Positions 1 to 7,888 are shown, counted from the first letter of the stretch. The stretch is DNA of 64,000 nt from CAVQCX01 sp963775335 (GCA_963775335.1 CAVZIJ010000003.1:682001-746000), one strand, 5' to 3'. Numbers and translations: made by a program. The notes: generated by a model from the letters alone, not told the origin.

Positions 1-159
1 CTCAGCCTGTGGTTTCCCCGGCTGGCCCCGCAGCTCCGCCAGCTGATCGGCATAGGCCCCCCCGCGGCGCTGAGCTATCTGCTCAATTCAAGATGGACGT
101 TCGGGGCCCGGGGCGAAGCCGGGGGCAGACGGGACGTCCCCGCCGCAGCGGCGGACTGA
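1..159 (+). CDS. GtrA-like membrane protein, C-terminal fragment (cut by window edge)
   Basis: Frame 1 is open from the first base to a TGA at 157-159, giving 52 residues. The segment ending in SYLLNSRWTFG resembles the end of GtrA/DPMS-type polytopic proteins, which carry a conserved Asn-x-x-(W/Y)-x-F after the last membrane helix. GtrA proteins help move polyprenyl-linked sugars across the inner membrane for O-antigen or wall-glycan modification. The N-terminus lies outside the window, so neither length nor start can be judged. The following residues are charged, as expected for a cytoplasmic tail. The convergent downstream gene is a large membrane protein that could also work on glycans. 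The family call rests on a short motif and is moderate. Confidence 0.55.
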   Translation, partial: LSLWFPRLAPQLRQLIGIGPPAALSYLLNSRWTFGARGEAGGRRDVPAAAAD

Positions 160-552
160 TCGCCCCGGAAGCACCGCCGTTTGCCGCAGTCCGGGGTGCG
201 CGCCTTGCAGGGCGGGTCCTGGATTGCGCTGCGCTCCTTCCGCCTGCGATCCGGGGTCCGGCTGCCGAGCGGGCTCGACTCTGGTGATCCCTGCCGACAG
301 GCGCGGGCAGAGCTCCAGCCAGCCCGAAACAGTGTGCCAGTAGGGGCGTCAGCTCGATACCTGGCTCGTCGGTGGCGAAGCGCCGGATGCTCCTCGGTCC
401 ACCCGATGTGCTCCCTTCGCATAACGCCCGTAGACCGCCGCTTCGGCGATCAAACGCAGGATGTCTCCATTTTATAACTATATATTTCTCAATATATTAT
501 CGATATTAGTTGAGAAAAAAGATTACATTTGACTCTATCCCGTGGGGGGCCA
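160..552. other. Intergenic region without a recognised gene
   Basis: About 390 bp between two convergent genes. The first 310 bp are GC-rich, and the open frames on both strands look like chance frames without family motifs. Positions 475-535 change abruptly to AT-rich sequence. I see no clear terminator hairpin. Confidence 0.5.
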
Positions 553-2295
553 TTAGCCTCGGGCTGGCGACGCTTTACTGCGGGGCTGGGGCTTGATCAG
601 CAGGAAGCGTTCTCCCCTCGCGACGATCGGTCCTGCCAGCGCCGCCGCTCCCTCGGGCAGTACGCCAGGGTCCAGCACCAGCAGGAAGACGCGTGAGGCG
701 TCGAGGTCGGCAGCCGTCGCGAGATCCCGGAAATGGGCAGCGACGCTGTCAAGGGCCGGAAGCTTATTGACTTGGAGGCCCCAGCGGCGTTCGAACGCCT
801 CGGTCGCGATTCGCGTGGACGGGCGGCTGTCAACGGAAATCGGGTTGTTGTCCTGATACGCGTAGATGTCGGCGAAACGGTCGGAGATTGTCAGTGGCTG
901 CTGCCCCGGAAGGGCATGCATCTCGGGAACGAAGGCCTGGCGACGCAGGACGGCGAGGTCCGCCCAGTGCCAGATCGGCGGCTGCATCCATGACCTAGGC
1001 CCGAAATGCCCGGGTGTGAATAGCCCGGTGGTGGCGCTGAACACAGTCGAGCCTCGCGGCAGGGCATCAAGCGTGCTGGTGAGTCCATGAGTGAGCCGGT
1101 CGTACGAGCGCCACTCCACCGCGAGCACGAGTGACCGGTAGACGACGAACACGGCGAGGGCCAGCGTCAGCCAGGGGCTCCCGGCGGTTGTGCCTGGGGC
1201 GGGCTCGCTGGAAGCGAGCAGCATCAGCCATGCGGCAATGATGAGTCGGGAGGCCACGTAGAAGCCGGTCATCATGCCTTCGGGCAATACCAGGAAGGCA
1301 AACAACACGAGCAGCAGGGGTAGACGCATGTCGGGATCGACACGCAGGCTCCGTCGGCTGACCCAGACAGCGATCAGGACGATCAGCGGACCGATGAAGA
1401 CGTTCAGCGGCAGATCAGCGGACAGGAGCGTACGTAAAGCAAGAGGCTTCGAGATCCACATGAAGGTGATCTGCGCCCCGGCTTTCGCCCCTGTGGAAGA
1501 GAGCAGGAAGAGCGCCATCGGGGCGGCAAAGACGGCGACCAGGGATGCTGCGCTCAGGGCCAGGGCCCCGATGCTGCGCCCCGACTCGCGCAGGGTGCGT
1601 GCAAGCGTATACCCGCCCACGGCCAAGGCGAAGAGTCCGAAGGCCGACAGGTGGCAGAAGAATATCGTCAGCGCGAAAGCCGCACCAACGAGGGTGCGCT
1701 TGAGATGGCTGGCTTCGTAAAGCGCGATCCAGGCCCCCAGTCCCCAGAGCGTGACCGCCACCCCGAGGAGGTAGTTGAGAAACCCGTCGAGCAGTATCCA
1801 GTTGTACAGAAAAACGGCGCCGGCCAGCGGCCAGAGGCTGAGGCGGCGTTGGATGCTCCAGTAGAGAAAAGCCGAGCCACCCAAGGTCAGGAGGAACAGC
1901 AGAGCGACGAACACTCGTCCCGCGATGTCGACCGGCATCATCTCGGACAGGGTCAGCATCACCAGGTCCATGCCGATGTTGGGGAGCAAGAAGATCGGCG
2001 GATTGTAGGCCGCGCGCAACAGGGGGACCTCGCCCCGGTGCGCCAGCACGTACACCCTGGCCAGATGGGACGGATAGTCGAGGAGCGGCGGATAGGACGT
2101 GAAGGCCAGGGGCAGGATAGAGATCGCCCATACGGCGAGCAGTATGGCGGCGAAGCGCCCCGCGCCGATCGGCGCCCCGAGGGAGGGAATGAAAGGCAGG
2201 AGCTTGCTTGCGGCCGCCGACGGCGGAACGGAGGCCGGTGGCCCCGAAACGACTCTGTACGCTCGTCCGTCACAAGGTTTGCCGAACAATACCAT
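553..2295 (-). CDS. Polytopic membrane protein, glycosyltransferase-like, unknown substrate
   Basis: The frame is open for 727 codons, but the ATG at 2295 is the best start because it follows a GGGAGAAGGGG ribosome site and opens directly into the membrane domain. That gives 580 residues. About ten hydrophobic helices follow a first lumenal-loop motif of the form LDYPSHLARVYVL. A second conserved segment, LPNIGMDLVML, follows about 35 residues later. A soluble C-terminal third runs from roughly residue 390. A DYP-x-H loop with an acidic residue after the first helix is typical of lipid-sugar-dependent GT-C-type membrane proteins, but I cannot name a family or substrate. It converges on the GtrA-like gene, which hints at envelope glycan work. 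The longer start would add about 147 low-complexity Arg/Pro-rich residues and is unlikely. Confidence 0.6.
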   Translation of the reverse strand: MVLFGKPCDGRAYRVVSGPPASVPPSAAASKLLPFIPSLGAPIGAGRFAAILLAVWAISILPLAFTSYPPLLDYPSHLARVYVLAHRGEVPLLRAAYNPPIFLLPNIGMDLVMLTLSEMMPVDIAGRVFVALLFLLTLGGSAFLYWSIQRRLSLWPLAGAVFLYNWILLDGFLNYLLGVAVTLWGLGAWIALYEASHLKRTLVGAAFALTIFFCHLSAFGLFALAVGGYTLARTLRESGRSIGALALSAASLVAVFAAPMALFLLSSTGAKAGAQITFMWISKPLALRTLLSADLPLNVFIGPLIVLIAVWVSRRSLRVDPDMRLPLLLVLFAFLVLPEGMMTGFYVASRLIIAAWLMLLASSEPAPGTTAGSPWLTLALAVFVVYRSLVLAVEWRSYDRLTHGLTSTLDALPRGSTVFSATTGLFTPGHFGPRSWMQPPIWHWADLAVLRRQAFVPEMHALPGQQPLTISDRFADIYAYQDNNPISVDSRPSTRIATEAFERRWGLQVNKLPALDSVAAHFRDLATAADLDASRVFLLVLDPGVLPEGAAALAGPIVARGERFLLIKPQPRSKASPARG

Positions 2296-2621
2296 CCCCT
2301 TCTCCCGTGATGAGGCCGGCGCGAGCCGGACTTGGCCCCCTGGGACCTCTCCGTACACAATTTCCGAAAAGGTGGCGGAGTTTAGCCCGATCGAGCCTCC
2401 GGTCAAAACCGGGTGGGCGATGGCGGGCAGGGGCTCACGCTCGGGGGATCTGCCCGGTGGCCTCGGCCCGACCTTGACGCTGCGCCGCACGTGCGCGCGC
2501 CGGCAGGTCAGCGTCGATCGGCCTGGCGCGACCGTGCAAACGCCTAGAAGCCTGTCCGGAGTGCGGCCAAGGGCCGCTCCGAGACCCGTGTCACGTACTA
2601 TCGGGGGCGCACGGGCAATGC
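2296..2621. other. Leader region upstream of the membrane protein gene, no gene seen
   Basis: GC-rich sequence between the probable start of the minus-strand membrane protein and the first tRNA-Ser-like repeat. Open frames here encode Arg/Pro-rich strings with no recognisable motif. It probably holds the promoter of the membrane protein gene, but no clear -35/-10 pair was found. Confidence 0.4.
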
Positions 2622-2639
2622 GGCGGAGAGGGTGGGATT
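2622..2639 (-). repeat. Outer left att-like copy of the tRNA-Ser 3' end
   Basis: An 18-bp sequence, GGCGGAGAGGGTGGGATT, is identical to 9480-9497, the 3' end of tRNA-Ser read on the plus strand. It marks a recombination boundary of the element or of an older tandem insertion. Confidence 0.7.
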
Positions 2640-2723
2640 GACTCGGGCCATCCATGGCCCTCGCCCTTCGGGCGCTGCTGCGCCGCGTCCAAAACGGCAT
2701 TCCTGGCGTTTTGTCGAACCCAA

Positions 2724-2744
2724 CGTGGGTTCTCACCCACCCTC
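2724..2744 (+). repeat. Inverted tRNA-Ser 3'-end-like fragment
   Basis: The sequence CGTGGGTTC, three bases, then CCCACCCTC matches the T-arm and acceptor of tRNA-Ser in the orientation opposite to the other two copies. It lies next to the hairpin at 2745-2784, so that hairpin has tRNA-end sequence on both sides. Confidence 0.45.
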
Positions 2745-2784
2745 AAAAATGCAGAAAGCCCCACACGGAGGCCTTCTGCATTTT
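2745..2784 (-). terminator. Rho-independent terminator-like hairpin beside the left att copy
   Basis: Arms ATGCAGAAAGCC (2749-2760) and GGCCTTCTGCAT (2770-2781) pair with a single mismatch around a 9-nt loop. On the minus strand a T run follows. Its position relative to the 14-bp tRNA copy matches that of the terminator at 9440-9466 relative to the real tRNA, so it is probably a duplicated or ancestral tRNA-Ser terminator. Confidence 0.55.
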
Positions 2785-2797
2785 GGCGGAGAGGGTG
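2784..2797 (-). repeat. Inner left att-like copy of the tRNA-Ser 3' end
   Basis: TGGCGGAGAGGGTG matches the tRNA-Ser 3' end including CCA (9479-9492). With a terminator-like hairpin beside it, this is the likelier attL of the present element. Confidence 0.6.
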
Positions 2798-2890
2798 TCC
2801 GTTACTCCACCGTCCGGGGCCTTCCGACGTTGTCCAGACTCCCCAGATCTTTCAACCACTTACGATCCACCCTTGTCCGAGAAAGTCCGC

Positions 2891-2896
2891 TATAAT
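2891..2896 (+). promoter_or_regulatory. Probable -10 box for the element's first operon
   Basis: A perfect TATAAT lies 68 bp upstream of the integrase remnant start. The -35 region is weak, so activation or repression near the arm repeats is possible. Confidence 0.4.
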
Positions 2897-2905
2897 CCTA
2901 GCAGA

Positions 2906-2926
2906 TTGGGGGACCCGTTGGGGGAC
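2906..2926 (+). repeat. Left pair of TTGGGGGAC arm-type repeats
   Basis: Two identical 9-mers start at 2906 and 2918, a 12-bp period. The same pair with the same period occurs at 9401 and 9413. Tandem short repeats beside att sites are typical arm-type binding sites of P4-like integrases. Confidence 0.65.
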
Positions 2927-2963
2927 TGCCCCTCGGTCCGTGGGCTACTGCGAGGACTGCAAC

Positions 2964-3041
2964 ATGGCCATTCACAAGCTCAGCCCGCGGAAGGTCGAGA
3001 CCGCCCGCCCGGGCAAGCACGAAGACGAGGGGTGCGCATGA
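2964..3041 (+). pseudogene. Integrase remnant, first 25 codons only
   Basis: The frame begins MAIHKLSPRKVETARPGKHED, which is the N-terminal arm-binding start of DUF4102-type tyrosine recombinases used by tRNA-targeted islands. After the residues that normally lead into the GGL core the frame runs into CA and a TGA. The rest of the roughly 400-codon gene, including the catalytic R-H-R-Y domain, is missing. The stop overlaps the ATG of the next gene in an ATGA, so the deletion fused the integrase's translation start region to a new reading frame. The call rests on this short but characteristic start. Confidence 0.7.
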
Positions 3042-3520
3042 ATTCCGACGACGCCCAGACGGCCGCTGTCGAAGCCGCGCTCTATCAGATTCGACGTGCC
3101 AAGCACGGAAAGCAGGAAGCTATCAAATACGTTCTCGATGAAGCAGCAGGCGCTTTGCAGCACGTGATCAACGGGCAGCCCTGTTCCCCAGACGCGGCAC
3201 AGCGCGAGTATTTGCAGTTCGTTTTGGAGGCCTTGAAGTTCATCGTCGCCAGTGTCGATGCCAGGAAGGCGTTTGGGTTGTCCGAGGGAGGCCGTCCGAG
3301 CCGGGGTCCGCCTTGGCCTTTGTTCAAGTACTTTTTCTTCGTGGGGATGGAATACAACGATCAGCCGAAGGGGCAGAAATGCATGAAGGCGGCCAAGCAA
3401 ACCGTCGCGCATTGCTATGACGTGGGGTTCGCAACGGTCGAAAAAGCTTGGACCTACTACGGCTCATGGGCGGGCTGGAAGCAGTCCTTTCCCGAGGAGT
3501 TGGAAGAAACCCCCCGCTGA
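3038..3520 (+). CDS. Hypothetical element protein, 160 aa
   Basis: The ATG at 3038 overlaps the stop of the integrase remnant. An upstream frame of the same phase starts at 2654, but that extension crosses the att copies and promoter and is not credible. The protein starts MNSDDAQTAAVEAALYQIRR, has a helical first half, a Gly/Pro-rich bridge near residue 90 (SEGGRPSRGPPWP), then an aromatic C-terminal half with two Cys. No signal peptide or membrane helix is seen. I do not recognise a family. Its place directly behind the integrase start suggests it drifted there by deletion, or that it is an accessory gene now read from the integrase promoter. Confidence 0.6.
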   Translation: MNSDDAQTAAVEAALYQIRRAKHGKQEAIKYVLDEAAGALQHVINGQPCSPDAAQREYLQFVLEALKFIVASVDARKAFGLSEGGRPSRGPPWPLFKYFFFVGMEYNDQPKGQKCMKAAKQTVAHCYDVGFATVEKAWTYYGSWAGWKQSFPEELEETPR

Positions 3521-3588
3521 TTTTCCAACTGCGCTTTGCCAGGATGTGCCTGGACTCATCCAAATACGTTTGAACCCAGGAGCATTCA

Positions 3589-3894
3589 ATGTTGGCTTTT
3601 CTCCGGCTTCCACGCGTGTTAGAGGCGAGGGGCACCTCGCGCAGTAAGTTCTACCTGGATATCTCAGAGCGCCTATTCACCCGGCCCATAAAGCCCGGAG
3701 AAGGCGGCCGCCTTGCCATATGGCCCAGCTACGAAGTAGAGGCGTTGAACGCGGCGGATCTTGCTGGCGCGTCCAGGGACGAAATCAAGAAGCTGGTGGC
3801 CCATCTGGAGGCCGCACGCACGGGGCCCGACCCCGAAGCGGGGGCAAAGCGGCTGCTCGCGGATATGCTCGCCGCGCGCAAATCTACGGCCTGA
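3589..3894 (+). CDS. AlpA-like helix-turn-helix regulator
   Basis: 101 residues. The first 55 have the AlpA/excisionase-type winged-HTH pattern: FLRLPRVLEARGTSRSKFY, then a Pro-rich wing with RPIKPGEGGRLAIWP and the EVEALNAA helix. AlpA-like proteins of P4-type elements act as excisionase or transcriptional activators, binding near att and controlling integrase. The C-terminal 40 residues form a charged helix. It sits between the left att region and the primase, the usual place in such islands. With the integrase reduced, it may control only the operon below. Gaps to both neighbours are short. Confidence 0.75.
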   Translation: MLAFLRLPRVLEARGTSRSKFYLDISERLFTRPIKPGEGGRLAIWPSYEVEALNAADLAGASRDEIKKLVAHLEAARTGPDPEAGAKRLLADMLAARKSTA

Positions 3895-3902
3895 GGTGCG
3901 CC

Positions 3903-4127
3903 ATGGCAGACAACAAAATGCCCCGGGCTGGCGGGCCACGGGGCGATGAGCACTCGGGGGAGCGCGTCACGATCATACCGCAGATGCGGCCCGGATCGTA
4001 CGCCTGGCGCCGCTCCTGCGGTTTGCTCGTGCTTTCCGATTGGGTGCAGCTTTACCAGGCCGTGCGCTGGCCGCGGGGACCCTACCGGACGGCGCTCCCC
4101 GAGGATCGGCTGAGGGCGGCGCCATGA
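3903..4127 (+). CDS. Small hypothetical element protein, 74 aa
   Basis: Starts at the ATG at 3903, 8 bp after the AlpA-like gene. Its TGA overlaps the primase ATG at 4124 (ATGA), which argues for translational coupling and for a real gene. The protein is basic, starting MADNKMPRAGG, with an aromatic stretch SYAWRRSC...SDWVQLYQAVRW. No family is recognised. Small basic proteins upstream of P4-like primases are common and may be DNA-binding cofactors; that role is inference. Confidence 0.55.
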   Translation: MADNKMPRAGGPRGDEHSGERVTIIPQMRPGSYAWRRSCGLLVLSDWVQLYQAVRWPRGPYRTALPEDRLRAAP

Positions 4128-6904
4128 GCCCCGAGGATCAATTCCGCGATGCCATACAGGCCGCCGGCTTGACCCCGCCGGATGAAATCGAGCCGGGCCG
4201 GCTGCATAGATTTTCCAGCAACGGAAAGCGCGCCGACGATGCCGGATGGTGCAAGCTGTTTCCCGACCTGGCGGGGGGAGTATTCGGCGACCATCGGACC
4301 GGCCTTTCCGAAACCTGGCAGGCCGAGCGCGCGCAGCCGTACACCGCGGCGGAGCGCGAAGCCTTCCGGCTGCGCTGCGAGTCGGACCGCAGGGAACGTG
4401 AAGCCGAGACCGCCCGCCGACAAGCCGGAGCGGCAACCGCGGCGGCTGCTATCTGGCGCGCGGCGAAACCGGCCGGCGCGGGTCATCCGTATTTGGTGCG
4501 CAAGGGCGTGAAGCCTGTTCAAACGCTGCGCGAGCTGCCCGCCGAGGCGCTGGCGTCGGTTCTCGGGTATGTGCCGAGGTCGAAGGGCGAGCCGCTGGCA
4601 GGGCGCGTGCTGGTCGCTCCGGTCAAGGTCGGCGGCAAGGCTTCAACGGCTGAGCTGATCGACGAGACCGGGCGCAAGTCGGCGGTCGCCGGCGGACGGA
4701 AGACGGGAGGTTTTTGGGCGGCGCAGGCCCTGCCCGCTGCCGTCGAGGTTCTGCTGATCGGCGAAGGCGTGGCGACGGTGCTATCCGCTGCGGAGGCGAC
4801 CGGGAACCCCGTTGTCGCGGCGCTGTCGAGCTCGAACCTGCCAGCGGTGGCGCGGACCATGCGCGAACGCTTCCCCGCGGCCCGGCTGATTCTCCTGGCC
4901 GATCTGGTGAAGTCGAGCGGCGAGCCCGACCCGCACGCGGTCGAGGCGGCGCAAGCCGTCGGCGGGCTGCTGGCCGTGCCAGACTTCGGACCGGACAGGC
5001 TGGAAGGCGAAACGGACTTCAACGACTTGGCCCTGGCCCGGGGCTTGGAAGCCGTTGCCCGCTGCATTGCATCGGCGGAGGTATCACGGGTATCAGGGGT
5101 GCAGCCCAGCAATGGCGGGCTTTCCGCTGATACCCCGGCGGAAAATGCAGAGGTATCACAGGTATCAGGGCCGGCGGCAAATCCTGTTCCAGGCATGACC
5201 GAACGCCCGTCCTTCCGCGTTTTCGATGATTGGCTTGAGCACGGCGACGCAAAGTTCAGGCCGGGCGTCTGGTACTTCGGCACCGACAAGGAGGGCAGCG
5301 GGACACAGAGCTGGATCTGTTCCCCGCTGCACGTCTTGGCCGTGACCTTCGACGGGCAGGATAACAATTTCGGGCGGCTGCTCCGGTTCAAGAACAGCCT
5401 GGGCCGGTGGCGCGAATGGGCGATGCCGTGTGAATTCCTTTCGGGGCTGGGCAACGAGATCCGCGGCGAGCTGCTGGCAATGGGTGTTGAGATCGACCCC
5501 GGGACCAAGGCGCGCAACTTGCTCGCCACGTATTTGCAGGCGCGGCCGCCGAAACGCCGAATGCGCTGCGCCCTGCAAGTCGGCTGGTGCAGCAACTCCT
5601 TCGTATTGCCTGATGCCGTAATAGGGCCAGGCGCGTCTGGCGTGATTTTCCAGAGCGGCGAACGCGGGCACGACGAATACACACGGGGCGGCACGCTGAA
5701 AGGCTGGAGGGCTGAAATCGCCGCGCGTGCTGTTGGGAATCCGATTTTTGTCCTTGGCATAAGCGGAGCCTTCGCCGGACCGCTTCTCGCGCTATGCAAT
5801 GCCGAGAGTGGCGGAATTCACTTCGACGGCGATTCGTCCACCGGGAAAACCACAGCGATTGAAGCCGCCTGCTCAGTATGGGGCGGGCCGAATTACAAAC
5901 GGAGCTGGCGAGCGACGGCGAACGGCATGGAAGGTGCGGCGGCCCTATTCAATGACAATCTGCTGGCATTGGACGAAATCAGCGAGTGTGACCCGCGCGA
6001 AGTCGGGGCCATCGTTTACGCCCTGGGCAACGGGCGAGGCAAGCAGCGGGCGGGGCGCACCGGTGCTGCGCGAGCCGTCACGCGCTGGCGCTGTTTCGTG
6101 CTGTCGAGCGGCGAGCGCACCATTGAAACGACGATGGCGGAGGGCGGGCACCGCGCGAAGGCCGGGCAATCGGTGCGGCTGCTCGATGTCCCCGTTGCCC
6201 GGCTCTTCGGCTGCTTCGACACCCTGCACCGTATGCCGACCGGCGCGGCGTTGTCGGATGCCATCAAGCGAGCGGCGGCTACCCACTACGGGCACGCAGG
6301 CCGGGCCTTTCTGGAACGGCTGACCCACGACACCCGCGACTTTTGCGCACTGCTGGAGCGCATCAAGAGCCTGCCCGAGTTTTCCGCCGATGGTGGTGAA
6401 GGTCAGGACAAGCGCGCGGGCGGCCGCTTCGCCCTGCTGGCCCTGGCTGGCGAGCTGGCGACGGAATACGACATAACGGGGTGGTCGGAAGGCGAAGCGA
6501 CCAAAACGGCGGCGGAAGGTTTCAAGCTGTGGCGATCCCGGCGCGGGCGCGGCAATGATGAGCGGCGCCAGATCCTTGAGCGGGTTTCCGGGTTCATCGA
6601 GCGGCACGGCGACGGGCGCTTTTCTTCTGATGCGGCCGAGGACCGCGAAGCCCAGGTCCGTGACCGCGCCGGCTGGTGGCGTGATAGCGACGAAGGTCGC
6701 GAGTATCTGTTCAACGCGGACGGTATGCGCGAGGCGCTCAAGGGGTTCGACTTCACTCGCGCTCTCGACGTGTTGCAGGAGGCCGGGGCGCTACCCAAGC
6801 CCGGAGCCGATGGCAAGCGCGCCAGGTTCAACCGCATCGGCAGACGGGGCGTGAAGCTGTACCAGATCAACCCGGACAAGCTGGGGAGCGACCATGGGGC
6901 TTGA
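4124..6904 (+). CDS. Toprim-DUF927 primase-helicase, P4 alpha-like
   Basis: 926 residues from the ATG at 4124. An in-frame start 28 codons earlier would overlap the previous gene more and lacks support. Residues about 1-120 resemble the DUF3987/CHC-less N-terminus of satellite primases. A Toprim domain follows, with the catalytic Glu in LLIGEGVAT at residue 214 and LILLADLVKSSGEPD as the acidic second motif. A low-complexity linker (about 315-365) contains VSRVSG and VSQVSG. A DUF927 superfamily-3-like helicase domain carries Walker A GDSSTGKTT at residues 569-577 and Walker B LLALDEIS at 613-620. The C-terminal third may bind DNA. The protein likely unwinds and primes replication of the element. 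Its linker DNA carries one of two iteron clusters. It overlaps the next gene by 11 bp. Confidence 0.85.
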   Translation: MSPEDQFRDAIQAAGLTPPDEIEPGRLHRFSSNGKRADDAGWCKLFPDLAGGVFGDHRTGLSETWQAERAQPYTAAEREAFRLRCESDRREREAETARRQAGAATAAAAIWRAAKPAGAGHPYLVRKGVKPVQTLRELPAEALASVLGYVPRSKGEPLAGRVLVAPVKVGGKASTAELIDETGRKSAVAGGRKTGGFWAAQALPAAVEVLLIGEGVATVLSAAEATGNPVVAALSSSNLPAVARTMRERFPAARLILLADLVKSSGEPDPHAVEAAQAVGGLLAVPDFGPDRLEGETDFNDLALARGLEAVARCIASAEVSRVSGVQPSNGGLSADTPAENAEVSQVSGPAANPVPGMTERPSFRVFDDWLEHGDAKFRPGVWYFGTDKEGSGTQSWICSPLHVLAVTFDGQDNNFGRLLRFKNSLGRWREWAMPCEFLSGLGNEIRGELLAMGVEIDPGTKARNLLATYLQARPPKRRMRCALQVGWCSNSFVLPDAVIGPGASGVIFQSGERGHDEYTRGGTLKGWRAEIAARAVGNPIFVLGISGAFAGPLLALCNAESGGIHFDGDSSTGKTTAIEAACSVWGGPNYKRSWRATANGMEGAAALFNDNLLALDEISECDPREVGAIVYALGNGRGKQRAGRTGAARAVTRWRCFVLSSGERTIETTMAEGGHRAKAGQSVRLLDVPVARLFGCFDTLHRMPTGAALSDAIKRAAATHYGHAGRAFLERLTHDTRDFCALLERIKSLPEFSADGGEGQDKRAGGRFALLALAGELATEYDITGWSEGEATKTAAEGFKLWRSRRGRGNDERRQILERVSGFIERHGDGRFSSDAAEDREAQVRDRAGWWRDSDEGREYLFNADGMREALKGFDFTRALDVLQEAGALPKPGADGKRARFNRIGRRGVKLYQINPDKLGSDHGA
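5080..5167 (+). repeat. Iteron cluster 1, possible origin half-site
   Basis: GGTATCA occurs at 5080-5086 and 5089-5095, inverted as TGATACC at 5128-5134, and again direct at 5152-5158 and 5161-5167. The pairs have a 9-bp period. Gaps are 32 and 17 bp. The cluster lies in the linker-coding part of the primase gene. Confidence 0.65.
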
Positions 6905-7235
6905 TTCCCTGCTGGCTAGGCTCGAAAGCCGGATGCCCGATACCCCCGATACCCCATGCAACCCGGCTGGGGTATCAGCGAAACCCTTGCAGCATAAGGC
7001 TTGCACCCCTGATACCCCTGATACCCCGCAAAACTGCAATGGCAGAGGCAATGCACCAAAAGCCGAACCGGAGCGCCATCGGCGATGGTGGATCACCTAC
7101 CCGGACGGCTCGGTTGATTCGCTGACCTGCACCCCTCCGGCCACCGGGGCGGAGATTGTGGCCAGGTATCCGGGCGCGGTGGTGGCGGAGCCCGTCGAGC
7201 CGACGCGCGAGCCGCGGAGGCATATGACCAGATGA
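6894..7235 (+). CDS. Small phage-like protein, 113 aa
   Basis: The ATG at 6894 follows a GGGGAG ribosome site and overlaps the last 11 bp of the primase gene. The N-terminal half contains two PDTPDTP repeats, encoded by the second iteron cluster. The C-terminal half, HRRWWITYPDGSVDSLTCTPPATGAEIVARYPGAV split by no insertions, resembles short proteins found beside primases in phages and islands. No catalytic motif is visible. The N-terminal repeats may be only a by-product of DNA sequence kept for origin function, with the C-terminal part as the functional protein. Confidence 0.6.
   Translation: MGLDSLLARLESRMPDTPDTPCNPAGVSAKPLQHKACTPDTPDTPQNCNGRGNAPKAEPERHRRWWITYPDGSVDSLTCTPPATGAEIVARYPGAVVAEPVEPTREPRRHMTR
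6938..7025 (-). repeat. Iteron cluster 2, mirror image of cluster 1
   Basis: CGATACC at 6938-6944 and 6947-6953, GGTATCA at 6971-6977, TGATACC at 7010-7016 and 7019-7025. Gaps are 17 and 32 bp, exactly those of cluster 1 read backwards. Iterons match at 33 of 35 positions but the sequence between them at only about half, by hand count. Confidence 0.65.
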
Positions 7236-7382
7236 ACCCTACGCCGATCACCGCTCCTGCGCCCGCTCAGGCGCCCACGGGATCGCCGACCCGAGCTGCC
7301 GCTGGTGCGCTCGCGCTGAAAACAATCAAACCAGAGCGGCTAGACTTTCTCGCAATGCAGGGGCTATCAGGAGCGCACGCCG

Positions 7383-7772
7383 ATGAAGGGCGGACAGAGA
7401 GAAGGGGCGGGGCGCAAGTCGGGCGCGGCAACCAAGAAGACCCGGGACATTGCGGACAAGCTGGCAGCGGATGCCGAGATCACGCCGCTGGAGGTCATGG
7501 TGCAGACCATGCGCGAGCTTTGGGCCCAGGCGCAAGCCGCCCGGGGAGAGCACCGGGGTTCCCGCATGGTTGCAGCCGCGCAGATCGCCGAGAAGGCCGC
7601 TCCGTATGTCCACCCCCGGCTCTCCGCGCTGAAGGTGGACGCTGACATCGAGTCTCGCATTCAACGCCAGTTGGGCAGCCTCAGTGACGAAGAGCTGTTT
7701 GCGGAGATGGGTGCCCTTACGAAACAGCTTGGCTGGAGTCTGGTTCGGACCGATGACGATACCCACCACTGA
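7383..7772 (+). CDS. Phage-like small protein, possible terminase-small-subunit-like
   Basis: 129 residues; the ATG at 7383 has an AGGAG site 10 bp upstream. The protein opens MKGGQREGAGRKSGAATKKTR, the Gly/Arg/Lys-rich start seen in many phage terminase small subunits and related DNA-binding proteins. A helical body follows with TPLEVMVQTMRELWAQAQAA and APYVHPRLSALKVD. No ATPase or nuclease motif is present, consistent with a small subunit or a free DNA-binding protein. It closes the element's primase operon. Without a large terminase subunit nearby, packaging would need a helper; this is inference. A different frame over the same DNA (7232-7645) is discarded. Confidence 0.55.
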   Translation: MKGGQREGAGRKSGAATKKTRDIADKLAADAEITPLEVMVQTMRELWAQAQAARGEHRGSRMVAAAQIAEKAAPYVHPRLSALKVDADIESRIQRQLGSLSDEELFAEMGALTKQLGWSLVRTDDDTHH

Positions 7773-7851
7773 AGACCCATGGCCGGCTTTCTCGGTGGAA
7801 CCCCGTGGACTGCTGTCTGTTGCTCATATTCGAGCCGCCGTTCAATGCACT

Positions 7852-7858
7852 GTTAGGC
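7852..7858 (+). other. GTTAGGC, integron attC core-like heptamer
   Basis: The heptamer fits the GTTRRRY core of integron attC sites and lies 30 bp before a single low-GC lipoprotein gene, as in a gene cassette. The matching R'' box and palindromic attC arms are not found, so this may be chance or a decayed cassette edge. Confidence 0.2.
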
Positions 7859-7888
7859 AATTTATCAGCGCTGTTTATTGGAGAAACC

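Noticed and set aside
2296..2736. Extended N-terminus (about 147 residues) of the membrane protein gene
   Set aside because: Arg/Pro-rich without motifs, overlaps the tRNA-derived repeat, and the ATG at 2295 has a good ribosome site just before a membrane domain.
5080..5167. CRISPR or microsatellite reading of the GGTATCA repeats
   Set aside because: Unit is 7 bp, spacing is not spacer-like, and orientation alternates; fits iterons better. No CRISPR array is seen anywhere in the window.
7232..7645. 137-codon frame overlapping the terminase-like gene
   Set aside because: The gene in the other frame has a ribosome site and a family-like start; this frame turns into Gly/Arg-rich noise.
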